From contig JAITAZ010000276.1 of the NCBI GenBank assembly GCA_031283825.1, forward strand, positions 1-10,677: 10,677 nt of DNA, written 5' to 3'. The notes under the pieces are model-generated. The model searched no databases. It saw only the letters and a list, made by a program, of their open reading frames with translations, and was not told where the DNA came from. Position 1 is the first letter of the stretch, and the number at the start of each line of letters is the position of its first letter. Of this stretch, positions 5,171 through 10,677 are shown piece by piece. Source of the DNA: Planctomycetaceae bacterium. Its GTDB lineage: Bacteria > Planctomycetota > Planctomycetia > Pirellulales > Thermoguttaceae. Both the position numbers and the translations under genes were made by a program.

Positions 5171-5908
5171 TTATTTTTGGTTTACGATATAGGTTGCTTG
5201 TTTTATATTTCCTTTTTGATTTATGTAAGTTGGTTGTCTGACGATTTGCTGTTTTGTCGTTGTTGTTATGACTTTTTGTTCTAATCTGTTTGGCGGTACG
5301 ATTATTGATTGTTTTTTCATTGAGGATTGATTTGTCGTTGGATTTGAGTTTTCAAATTGTATTCCGTCTTGTATTGTACCGGAACAGTTTTGGCAACCGG
5401 TGATTGACGGGCTGCAAGGCGAGCATGGATCGACGAAGTCGTGAGATTGATAACAGTTATCGCCTAAGTAAATTTCATTTCCGCATCCGCAACTTGGGAA
5501 TATTTCACAATTTCTTCCTGCTGAATTTAGGACGTTTCCTACGACTAGAAACGGCGTTGCAACAACAGACAGGGCTGCTTCTCCAACGAGTCTTACGCTA
5601 TCGGCAAGTTGTACGATACAATTTGAGCAAGGATAACCGCTCTGGCAACCGACTCTTCCACAAGCGATATGGTTCTGATAAACTTGGGGAGTGCATGGGT
5701 CGCAAGTTGTTTCGCATACAATGGTTTCTCCGCAAGCTCCCGTGTGATCGATTCCGCCGTCAACGTAATCGACGACTCCTCCAGAACCATGTGCGCAAAC
5801 GCCCGGAAATAAACAAGGATTGCGAAATCCTACCGGTGAATAACAAGCACAACCGATTGTCGAAACTATCGACAACAACATAATAAAAATTAGAAAATTT
5901 CGTTTCAT
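5171..5908 (-). CDS. Cysteine-rich putative lipoprotein (245 aa)
   Basis: The N-terminus MKRNFLIFIMLLSIVSTIGC is a type II signal peptide with a lipobox (TIG then Cys20), so the mature protein should be lipid-anchored and exported. GAGGT lies 7 bases before the ATG. After Cys20 there are about 19 further cysteines up to residue ~175, often as CxxC or CxC (ETTCDPC, GYPCSNC, SCGCGN, CSPCS), interrupted by one hydrophobic or amphipathic stretch at about 105-135 (EAALSVVATPFLVVGNVL). The last ~65 residues lack cysteine and are Q/T/N-rich. Small Cys-rich lipoproteins of this layout are common in Planctomycetota; their role is unknown, with disulfide-stabilised surface or structural protein as the natural inference. 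It is monocistronic, with its own terminator at 5085-5126. I do not recognise a named family. Confidence 0.85.
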   Translation of the reverse strand: MKRNFLIFIMLLSIVSTIGCACYSPVGFRNPCLFPGVCAHGSGGVVDYVDGGIDHTGACGETIVCETTCDPCTPQVYQNHIACGRVGCQSGYPCSNCIVQLADSVRLVGEAALSVVATPFLVVGNVLNSAGRNCEIFPSCGCGNEIYLGDNCYQSHDFVDPCSPCSPSITGCQNCSGTIQDGIQFENSNPTTNQSSMKKQSIIVPPNRLEQKVITTTTKQQIVRQPTYINQKGNIKQATYIVNQK

Positions 5909-5920
5909 TGTTTTTACCTC

Positions 5921-6342
5921 GACTGGGTTTAAATTTTAATGCGATTTTCTTTATTGTAAAAATTCTGTGATATATTTCCGTAATACATAATGCTTTAGCA
6001 ATTCATATTGATATTCAACTCTTGATATTCAACTCGCAGTGTGGAAGTGTGGATTCGGCGATTACTAAAAATTAGGGTGCGAATTGCATAAAACAAGTTT
6101 GAATTTTTTTGACCTCTTGCCTAGCTGGTAAAAGTTATCGGCAAGGAATAATCGGAATATTTAGAAAAATCGGAATAATCAGAAAATTTTTACACAAAAC
6201 TTAAAACCAATCGCTTGTAAATCAGAATTATTCAACATTTGGCTTTTATTTTATTCCAAGAAAGAAAGGACGAAATTCTACACTTTTTAGAATCCATTCA
6301 AGAACGCGACTGTAAACTAGTAGATAATATTTCAGAGAAATA
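5921..6342. other. Intergenic region between lipoprotein and sigma-54 activator genes
   Basis: This stretch holds the upstream region of the lipoprotein gene and the downstream region of the activator gene. It contains an exact 14-bp tandem duplication of TTGATATTCAACTC (6008-6035) and two copies of GGAATAATC (6145-6153, 6172-6180). A weak hairpin (TTCAGA/TCTGAA, 6331-6357) spans the activator stop codon but has no good T-run. The TTGATATTCAACTC unit is partly self-complementary (TTGA/TCAA) and, given its position 100-130 bases upstream of the lipoprotein start, could be an operator pair. No sigma-54 -24/-12 site was seen. Confidence 0.4.
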
Positions 6343-7722
6343 TTACGATTTTCTGAATTTTGACCATGTGATGCCTAGTCGGCGCATTTTGGCTCTTAAT
6401 GTGTGAGGATTTACCTTTAATAACGCCGCCGTACCGTAATTGCCTTCAATTATTCCGTTTGTCAAATCTAACGCCGCCTCAATATGACGCTTTACCGCGT
6501 CGTTTAAAGATATAAAATTAGCTATCTCCGCCTCCCGACGCTTTGCCTCTAACTGATCTTGTTCCTCCTGCGAAATCTCCAATGTCAACTTGTCCGATTC
6601 CAATTGTTGTTGCGCAAATTCCGCCTCTTGATTTTTTTTTCTTCGCGATAACTTGACTCGTTCAGATTTCAATTCCTTCACCGGTAACGGAACGTCCGAG
6701 TCTCCATCAACAACTTCAACTTCAACATCAGCATTAACATTAACATCGATATTAGCAGAATCCTCTTTTGCCAAATCATTTGTAGAATTAGAGACCAAAG
6801 GCGGCGTGTCTATACTGTCTTTTGCAATATCTTTTATTGAATCATCGTTTGATGAATTGTCATCAATAATATTGTTATCGTTGACCTTGCTTGAACGATC
6901 AATATTCCGACTCGACAAATTTTCCATCACGCTGAATGCAGTCGGGTCAAAATAACTTTCGTTCTCTAATCTCAACTCCCGCAACGTCTCCACAAGAGCA
7001 AGCCGCCGCCCCTCGCCAAGCAACACCGCACGATCCATAACCGCGCCAAACTCGCGGATATTGCCGGGCCACTTGTACATGCTCAAAATGTTAATGTCTT
7101 CGCAACTAATGTTTATCTCCGGCAAACCAAATTTCGACACCGCACGTTTCGCAAAATAAAACGCAAGCTCTGTCAAATCTTCCATCCGCTCCCGCAACGG
7201 CGGAATCCTTATCGGAAAAACAGATATTCTATACCACAAATCCTCGCGAAACTTGCCCTCGTTTACCATCTGACGTAAATTCCGATGAGTTGCCGCTATC
7301 ACGCGGACATCCACTCTTATCGTCTTGCCGCTACCCCCGACCGATTCAAAACTTCCATCTTGAAGCACTCGCAAAAATCTAACTTGCGCCGCAAGAGGCA
7401 ACTCGCCAATCTCATCCAGTAACAATGTCCCGCCGTTGGCAGATTCAAACCAACCTTTGCGTTTTTCCATCGCCCCTGTAAACGCACCTCTTTCGTGTCC
7501 AAAGAGATAAGAATCTATCAACTCCGAAGGAACTGCGCCGCAATTCACCTTGATAAAAGGCAACTTCACCCGACGAGATTGCTCATGAATATGACGCGCA
7601 AATACCTCCTTGCCGCTGCCTGTCTCGCCAAGAATCAACACCGGAACATCTGACTTCGCAACAAGCCCCGCTCGCTCAAGCACAGACCGAAGTCCGGCAT
7701 TATGTCCAACAATACTATCCAT
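6343..7722 (-). CDS. Sigma-54-dependent transcriptional activator (AAA+ with Fis-type HTH)
   Basis: An enhancer-binding protein that remodels RNA polymerase-sigma-54 with ATP. Domains: AAA+ core at residues 1-250, with Walker A GETGSGKE (32-39), the sigma-54 contact loop GAFTGA (79-84), Walker [12 protein letters not shown] (98-108), arginine-finger region FREDLWYRI and sensor [10 protein letters not shown] (218-225). A C-terminal Fis-type helix-turn-helix follows at about 410-450 ([19 protein letters not shown], then RAKMRRLGI), similar in style to FhlA/NorR-type proteins. There is no N-terminal receiver, PAS or GAF domain: a TGA lies six codons before the ATG, so the start is fixed. Control must come through a partner, as for PspF, or it is constitutive. 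Between AAA+ and HTH sits a ~150-residue low-complexity insert (about 255-405): S/N/D-rich, then a V/D-rich patch ([18 protein letters not shown]), then a charged helix rich in K/E/Q. The target genes are not evident here. Confidence 0.95.
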   Translation of the reverse strand: MDSIVGHNAGLRSVLERAGLVAKSDVPVLILGETGSGKEVFARHIHEQSRRVKLPFIKVNCGAVPSELIDSYLFGHERGAFTGAMEKRKGWFESANGGTLLLDEIGELPLAAQVRFLRVLQDGSFESVGGSGKTIRVDVRVIAATHRNLRQMVNEGKFREDLWYRISVFPIRIPPLRERMEDLTELAFYFAKRAVSKFGLPEINISCEDINILSMYKWPGNIREFGAVMDRAVLLGEGRRLALVETLRELRLENESYFDPTAFSVMENLSSRNIDRSSKVNDNNIIDDNSSNDDSIKDIAKDSIDTPPLVSNSTNDLAKEDSANIDVNVNADVEVEVVDGDSDVPLPVKELKSERVKLSRRKKNQEAEFAQQQLESDKLTLEISQEEQDQLEAKRREAEIANFISLNDAVKRHIEAALDLTNGIIEGNYGTAALLKVNPHTLRAKMRRLGITWSKFRKS

Positions 7723-7781
7723 AACCAGTTTATGATTTCATTTGTTAAGCTTTGTAAATATTCTATCGCAGTTTTTTTTAA

Positions 7782-7906
7782 GGGGACGATGGGGACATTT
7801 GGGTTTAAAATCTGTTTGAAAGACTCAAGAGCAACGTCTTTTGAATCGCTAATTTACGATTTCAAACAGCGACGTCCTCATTGTCCTCTAAGTCTCCTTT
7901 GTCCCC
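7782..7906. repeat. Phased GGGGAC/GTCCCC palindromic element, copy R1
   Basis: The left end has GGGGAC at 7782 and 7791. The right end has GTCCTC, GTCCTC, GTCTCC and GTCCCC at 7874, 7883, 7892 and 7901. All steps are 9 bp. The inner stem is CTGTTTGAAA (7812-7821) against TTTCAAACAG (7860-7869), enclosing GACTCAAGAG against CTTTTGAATC. It is the most complete copy in the window and lies just upstream of the activator gene. Confidence 0.85.
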
Positions 7907-8076
7907 TAAAAATTATAACTGAATATTTACCAAATTATCATCTCTTGCAACCTTTATGCCGTATAGCAAAAAAATTATACATTATGACTAAAACATTTTC
8001 TATTCGACAAATTTGACCAAATCTAACGATTTTCGTGATAAAATAGGCAGTTTACAATTTGTCAAAATTCTAATTA

Positions 8077-8101
8077 GCCGAGAAACGGCAATTTTTTGCC
8101 G
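8077..8101 (+). promoter_or_regulatory. Pair of mutually exclusive hairpins with T-run
   Basis: GCCG (8077-8080) can pair with CGGC (8086-8089), followed by AATTTTTT, giving a small terminator-like hairpin. Alternatively CGGCAA (8086-8091) pairs perfectly with TTGCCG (8096-8101). Both cannot form at once. No gene lies directly downstream on the plus strand, so this may be chance or a repeat remnant. Confidence 0.25.
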
Positions 8102-8126
8102 GAAAAATCAAAATTACAAAAAAAAT

Positions 8127-8218
8127 TGCCCGTTATATTACACGGCTACCCGTTAAATACAACTGGGAAACTAAATTTATCGACGATCTCAAAATCTGCC
8201 CGTGATATTTAACGGGCA
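8127..8218. repeat. GCCCGT-type short palindromes
   Basis: TGCCCGT (8197-8203) pairs with ACGGGCA (8212-8218) around GATATTTA. A diverged relative lies at 8127-8146 (TTGCCCGTTATATTACACGG), with a third, poorer one beginning ACCCGTTAAATAC just after it. They look like three generations of one small hairpin repeat. No T-run follows. Confidence 0.5.
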
Positions 8219-8246
8219 AAGGACAAAAAAATATCTACTGAATTTA

Positions 8247-8344
8247 GGGGATAATGAGAACGAAGGGGACATTTGAGGATTTGGAAAGACTCAAGAGTAA
8301 TGTCTTTTGAGTCGTTATTCTACGATTTCAAACAACGACATCAT
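8247..8344. repeat. Phased GGGGAC palindromic element, copy R2 (right end lost)
   Basis: GGGGAT, GAGAAC and GGGGAC start at 8247, 8256 and 8265, keeping the 9-bp step. The core GACTCAAGAG ... GTCTTTTGAGTC ... GATTTCAAACAACGAC matches R1 and the inverted R3. After GACATCATC the GTCCCC end is replaced by the sequence that begins the inverted repeat at 8356. Confidence 0.75.
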
Positions 8345-8355
8345 CTAGTTAGAAT

Positions 8356-8430
8356 GTGTAAAATTGATTCCAAAATCTTTTGTAAAGCTATCAGTCTAAA
8401 ACTATAACACGCTTTTTATTTGATGGTTAT
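8356..8430 (+). repeat. Left arm of a ~75-bp inverted repeat around the peptidase gene
   Basis: The reverse complement of 8356-8430 matches 10284-10360, with an uninterrupted core CAAAAGATTTTGGAAT and GATAGCTTTA beside it and scattered differences elsewhere. At both places the phased palindrome (R2 here, R3 there) lies on the outer side. The two arms enclose 8431-10283, which includes the peptidase gene. Confidence 0.8.
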
Positions 8431-8492
8431 GCAAATGATTTACACAAAATATTACTCATGTTACGCAGTATTTGTCCGTCAGTAGGCGTTTA

Positions 8493-8527
8493 TTGATCAG
8501 GTTGATCACCGATCAGGTAGGTGACCT
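8493..8527. repeat. GATCAGGT repeat and hairpin
   Basis: GATCAGGT occurs at 8495-8502 and 8511-8518. TCACC (8506-8510) can pair with GGTGA (8520-8524) across the second copy. The opening TTGATCAGGT is shared with the hairpin at 10192-10230 inside the same inverted-repeat unit. Confidence 0.45.
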
Positions 8528-8530
8528 CAA

Positions 8531-8706
8531 GGGGGACAAAGCTGTTGTTTTCTATTGAGTCATTAATCCCAGATTTAAGTTAGTGTGTCCCCAATGTCCC
8601 CCAAGTCCCCTTTGTCCCCAACGTCCCCCCAAAAAAATAATATGGTTTTTATTCTCTTCCAAGACTATTTTCAAAACACATTATTTTAAAAGAGGACAAT
8701 GGGGAC
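8531..8706. repeat. Phased GTCCCC elements, copy B and half-copy C
   Basis: Copy B starts GGGGGAC at 8531, carries GAGTCATTAATCCCAGATT, and ends in five GTCCCC words at 8587, 8596, 8605, 8614 and 8623, a perfect 9-bp step. After an AT-rich stretch, half-copy C shows GAGGAC at 8692 and GGGGAC at 8701, again 9 bp apart, with no matching right end before the peptidase gene. No coding capacity is seen in 8531-8799. Confidence 0.8.
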
Positions 8707-8799
8707 ATAATAGTTTCAAATCAGCGATTGAGCGACTCAATTGACAAAACTCATCAGAAAAAATATCCTACGAACCTTTTACTCTTGACTGTTATACCT

Positions 8800-9894
8800 T
8801 TAAAAACTTCTTGTTGTGAGGTTGGGTTCTCCTCCGGCGGATAGTATTTCATACGAGCTTTTATAACTGGTTGGAATAGGAATGACGCTATTTTTAGATT
8901 CTGCGTATGAGGTAGGAATTTTTGTTACGGTTGAATTTGTTTTATTCTGTTTGATTGTGTAACTTGATAAAATAAATGGCGTTGGCGGCGGGATGCGATT
9001 CGATAATTTAGCGTTATTTGCGTTAAGAGTGAGATTGTCTGACGTATTATTATTTGCCGCCGATTCAATTGGGTTGATATTTTTACTTGAAGGCATACGT
9101 AATCGTTCTGGGATTTGAGATAATAAAACTGGCGAACCGATTGCAACCCATTCGAGCCAGTAATTTTTTTGTAATTCTCCGAGATTAGGGATTCCGTAAT
9201 GTTTTTGTAGGGCGTAATTCCAGTCGTTGGTTTGGATGGCGGTTTCGGCGAATTTTATCAGCAATTTATATCCTCCGATTGTAATGAGATATTCTGAGAC
9301 GGAGTATCCTTGAGCGTAAAATGGCATTACGTCGTCGGGGTATTCTTTTAGTGCGACCATTCGGTTGAAGGGCAAACATTTTTGGACATCTTTTTGCAAG
9401 AAGTATCGAATCATGTTTCGATAATTTTCTTTTTCCGAGTGATGTTCGACGCAAGTAGCTGCGCCTTCGTCAAGCCAACGCGGGACGGGAGTTTGGAAAT
9501 GATTTGCAAAGATTGTATGAGAAATTTCATGAGGCAAAACGGAATCGATTATACGTTGTTCGGAGCCTTGTATATTCATTTCTCCGTGAACGTAATTTTC
9601 GTGAAACACGAAAGTGGTTGCGCCTCCTGCGCCGAGATTATTTCCGACTCGTGTAGTTATTGGATATTTTTCCGACCAATTTGGCAATTCTTTTCCGAGC
9701 CATAGAATAGCTAATTCGTGTCTGTATTTTTCGGCGGCGTTGCAAAATTTGCGAGCTTGTTCGGGTGTTTGAGCGCCGTCAACTGTAAAGTTAGTTGATT
9801 CAGCTTGAAACGAGTAAGAAAAAGAAACGAATACAAACAATGTAATCCCAAAGAGGATTACGCCAAAAAACCGATTCTGTAAACGAGCGTCCAT
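8800..9894 (-). CDS. Secreted peptidase-MA-like zinc metalloprotease (364 aa)
   Basis: Putative zinc-dependent peptidase acting outside the cytoplasm. The frame is open from a TTG at 9942, but the ATG at 9894 is preferred because GGAGGT lies 9 bases upstream. That start also gives a clean signal peptide: MDARLQNR, then a hydrophobic run (FFGVILFGITLFVFVSFSYS) and likely cleavage after SFQA. The active site is HEISH (residues 122-126 from this start) in VLPHEISHTIFANHF. A downstream RWLDEGAATCVEH supplies the glutamate expected as third zinc ligand of gluzincins. The preceding GAGGATTFVF and INGSE-like (MNIQGSEQRIIDSVL) blocks belong to a protein type I recognise as common in planctomycetes. 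The last ~100 residues are S/N/T-rich and probably disordered. The gene is monocistronic and flanked by inverted repeats (8356-8430, 10284-10360). Substrate unknown. Confidence 0.88.
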   Translation of the reverse strand: MDARLQNRFFGVILFGITLFVFVSFSYSFQAESTNFTVDGAQTPEQARKFCNAAEKYRHELAILWLGKELPNWSEKYPITTRVGNNLGAGGATTFVFHENYVHGEMNIQGSEQRIIDSVLPHEISHTIFANHFQTPVPRWLDEGAATCVEHHSEKENYRNMIRYFLQKDVQKCLPFNRMVALKEYPDDVMPFYAQGYSVSEYLITIGGYKLLIKFAETAIQTNDWNYALQKHYGIPNLGELQKNYWLEWVAIGSPVLLSQIPERLRMPSSKNINPIESAANNNTSDNLTLNANNAKLSNRIPPPTPFILSSYTIKQNKTNSTVTKIPTSYAESKNSVIPIPTSYKSSYEILSAGGEPNLTTRSF

Positions 9895-9980
9895 GCTCTT
9901 AAGACCTCCGTATTTATTTTTACATTTATTAGTACGTTTCAAGTTTCAGCGTACTTTTTTGTAACGATTCAGTAGTATTT

Positions 9981-9998
9981 ATTGATTGATTGATTGAT
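9981..9998. repeat. Tetranucleotide repeat (ATTG) upstream of the peptidase gene
   Basis: ATTG occurs four times in tandem, plus AT. It lies about 90 bases upstream of the peptidase start codon, in the likely promoter or leader region of the minus-strand gene. Slippage here could change spacing or expression. At 4.5 units it is short. Confidence 0.8.
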
Positions 9999-10192
9999 AA
10001 TTATTCAATTGCCGATAACGACTCAAACAATTCAAACGGAAGTTTAATGTTTTTTTAAAAATCAGGAAAGCCCAATTTTTACAATTTTTAGAAAATTTTA
10101 GAAAATTTTTGTAATATTTCCGGGAAGTATTGTTTACCTTGAACGGGAACAAATGTTTCTTTTTTTGTAACTTCAGTAGAATAGTAACCCTT

Positions 10193-10230
10193 GATCAGGT
10201 ACCTTTCAGCGAAAGGTCGCCTACTTGATC
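10193..10230. repeat. Hairpin CCTTTC-AGC-GAAAGG with GATCA/TGATC base
   Basis: GATCA (10193-10197) pairs with TGATC (10226-10230), and ACCTTTC (10201-10207) with GAAAGGT (10211-10217) around AGC. Extra bases on the 3' side form a bulge. It is related to the hairpin at 1755-1789. The rest of 9999-10283 is AT-rich, with a duplicated TTTTTAGAAAATTTTAG-like stretch near 10080 and no gene. Confidence 0.6.
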
Positions 10231-10283
10231 TATCACAGAATCGATACGTGCCTTTACCTAAATATTTTGTGTAAGTTATTTGT

Positions 10284-10360
10284 ATAACAATCGAACAAAA
10301 AACATGTTATAGTGTTTTGAATTGATAGCTTTACAAAAGATTTTGGAATTAATTTTACAC
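10284..10360 (-). repeat. Right arm of the inverted repeat around the peptidase gene
   Basis: Inverted counterpart of 8356-8430, running from ATAACAATCG to AATTTTACAC. The phased palindrome R3 lies 55 bases outside it, mirroring the order on the left side. Confidence 0.8.
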
Positions 10361-10393
10361 GCACGACCTGTAAAGGCTGGAATTTTCTTTTGT

Positions 10394-10517
10394 GCGTGAA
10401 CGGTTACCTTTTTTAGGAGACAATAGGGACGTCGTTGTTTGAAATCGGAAATCAAAGACTCAAAAGAAGTCGCTTTTGAGTCTAAAACCAAACGTTCTTT
10501 TTGTCTTTAATGTCTCT
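10394..10517. repeat. Phased palindromic element, copy R3, with GGTTAC border
   Basis: GCGTGAACGGTTAC (10394-10407) is the inverted form of the GTAACC border seen at 758, 2178 and 4536. GGAGAC and AGGGAC follow at 10416 and 10425. The far end has GTTCTT, GTCTTT and GTCTCT at 10494, 10503 and 10512. All steps are 9 bp although the hexamers have decayed. The core GTTTGAAATC, GACTCAAAAG and CTTTTGAGTC matches R1 and R2 in inverse orientation. Confidence 0.8.
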
Positions 10518-10586
10518 TAAAAAAAATAATGTGGCTCGGTTGAAAAATTACAATTTTCGTAATATATCAGCGAAATATTTATTATA

Positions 10587-10676
10587 GCCCCGCATGGGGC
10601 GACATGTGCATAACCGGCGGTGAAGCGAAGCGTAACCGCCGGTAAACGCCTCACAAACCGAAAGTCCCGCAGGGAC
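10587..10676. repeat. REP-like block of three GC-rich hairpins at the right edge
   Basis: GCCCC-GCAT-GGGGC (10587-10600), ACCGGCGGT (10613-10621) against ACCGCCGGT (10635-10643), and GTCCC-GCA-GGGAC (10664-10676) lie in a row. All arms are perfect, and the block is far more GC-rich than its surroundings. It may continue past the window edge. Confidence 0.75.
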
Positions 10677-10677
10677 G

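Noticed and set aside
5404..5883. 159-codon plus-strand ORF
   Set aside because: Antisense shadow of the cysteine-rich lipoprotein gene, whose signal peptide, ribosome binding site and terminator make the minus strand clearly the coding one.
6239..6406. 55-codon plus-strand ORF (TTG start) reading EILHFLESIQERD
   Set aside because: Protein-like by eye, but it has no ATG and no ribosome binding site, and it overlaps the 3' end of the well-supported activator gene on the other strand.
7702..8016. 104-codon plus-strand ORF over repeat R1
   Set aside because: Runs through a palindromic element and shares its peptide with the repeat copies elsewhere; it starts antisense inside the activator gene.
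9382..9705. 107-codon plus-strand ORF
   Set aside because: Lies antisense inside the peptidase gene over its HEISH region; no start signal.
9895..9942. Upstream TTG start adding 16 residues to the peptidase
   Set aside because: It has no Shine-Dalgarno and would put a charged extension (KRTNKCKNKYGG) before the signal peptide; the ATG at 9894 has GGAGGT at proper distance.
10540..10677. tRNA or other structured RNA gene at the right edge
   Set aside because: The GC-rich hairpins do not fit a cloverleaf and have REP-like perfect arms in a row.

Overview
The window looks like a chromosomal segment of a low-GC member of the Planctomycetota. This is inferred from protein style, not from a marker gene. 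The cues are a short lipoprotein with about 20 cysteines, a secreted HEISH metallopeptidase of a type common in planctomycetes, a sigma-54 activator with a long disordered insert, sparse Shine-Dalgarno use, and long intergenic stretches packed with palindromic repeats. No rRNA, tRNA, phage module, transposase or cas gene was found.

Layout, left to right. (1) 3-545 (+): 3' end of an unrecognised gene that enters from the left. (2) 546-1485: no protein gene. It holds a short CRISPR-like array (1039-1208; three 37-nt repeats, two 31-nt spacers) behind an AT-rich leader with a TTGACA/TATATT promoter, bracketed by two ~157-bp direct repeats (590-746 and 1211-1366). (3) 1486-2101 (+): two very small membrane-protein genes (53 and 48 aa) with good ribosome binding sites; the second has a structured leader. 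(4) 2131-2404: nested palindromes. (5) 2565-4525 (+): a cytoplasmic histidine kinase, a possible small coupling ORF and panC (pantothenate synthetase). (6) 4526-5084: dispersed and nested palindromes. (7) 5085-5908 (-): terminator and cysteine-rich lipoprotein gene. (8) 6343-7722 (-): sigma-54-dependent activator without a sensor domain. (9) 7723-8799: several copies of a palindrome family with 9-bp phased GGGGAC/GTCCCC termini. (10) 8800-9894 (-): secreted peptidase-MA-like protease. (11) 9895-10677: a tetranucleotide repeat, an inverted partner of a sequence at 8356-8430, another phased palindrome and a REP-like block.

How it fits together. The coding part is mostly housekeeping or regulatory and I see no single operon-level system. 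The kinase has no response regulator beside it, and the sigma-54 activator has no receiver domain, so they are not an obvious pair. panC makes pantothenate for CoA; the ATGA overlap with a short upstream ORF suggests possible translational coupling. The unusual part is the repeat content: at least five families, some nested in one another, one forming long direct repeats around the mini-CRISPR and one forming inverted repeats around the peptidase gene. The best candidates for something undescribed are the orphan mini-CRISPR locus, the 9-bp phased palindromes, and the structured leader with its small membrane protein.
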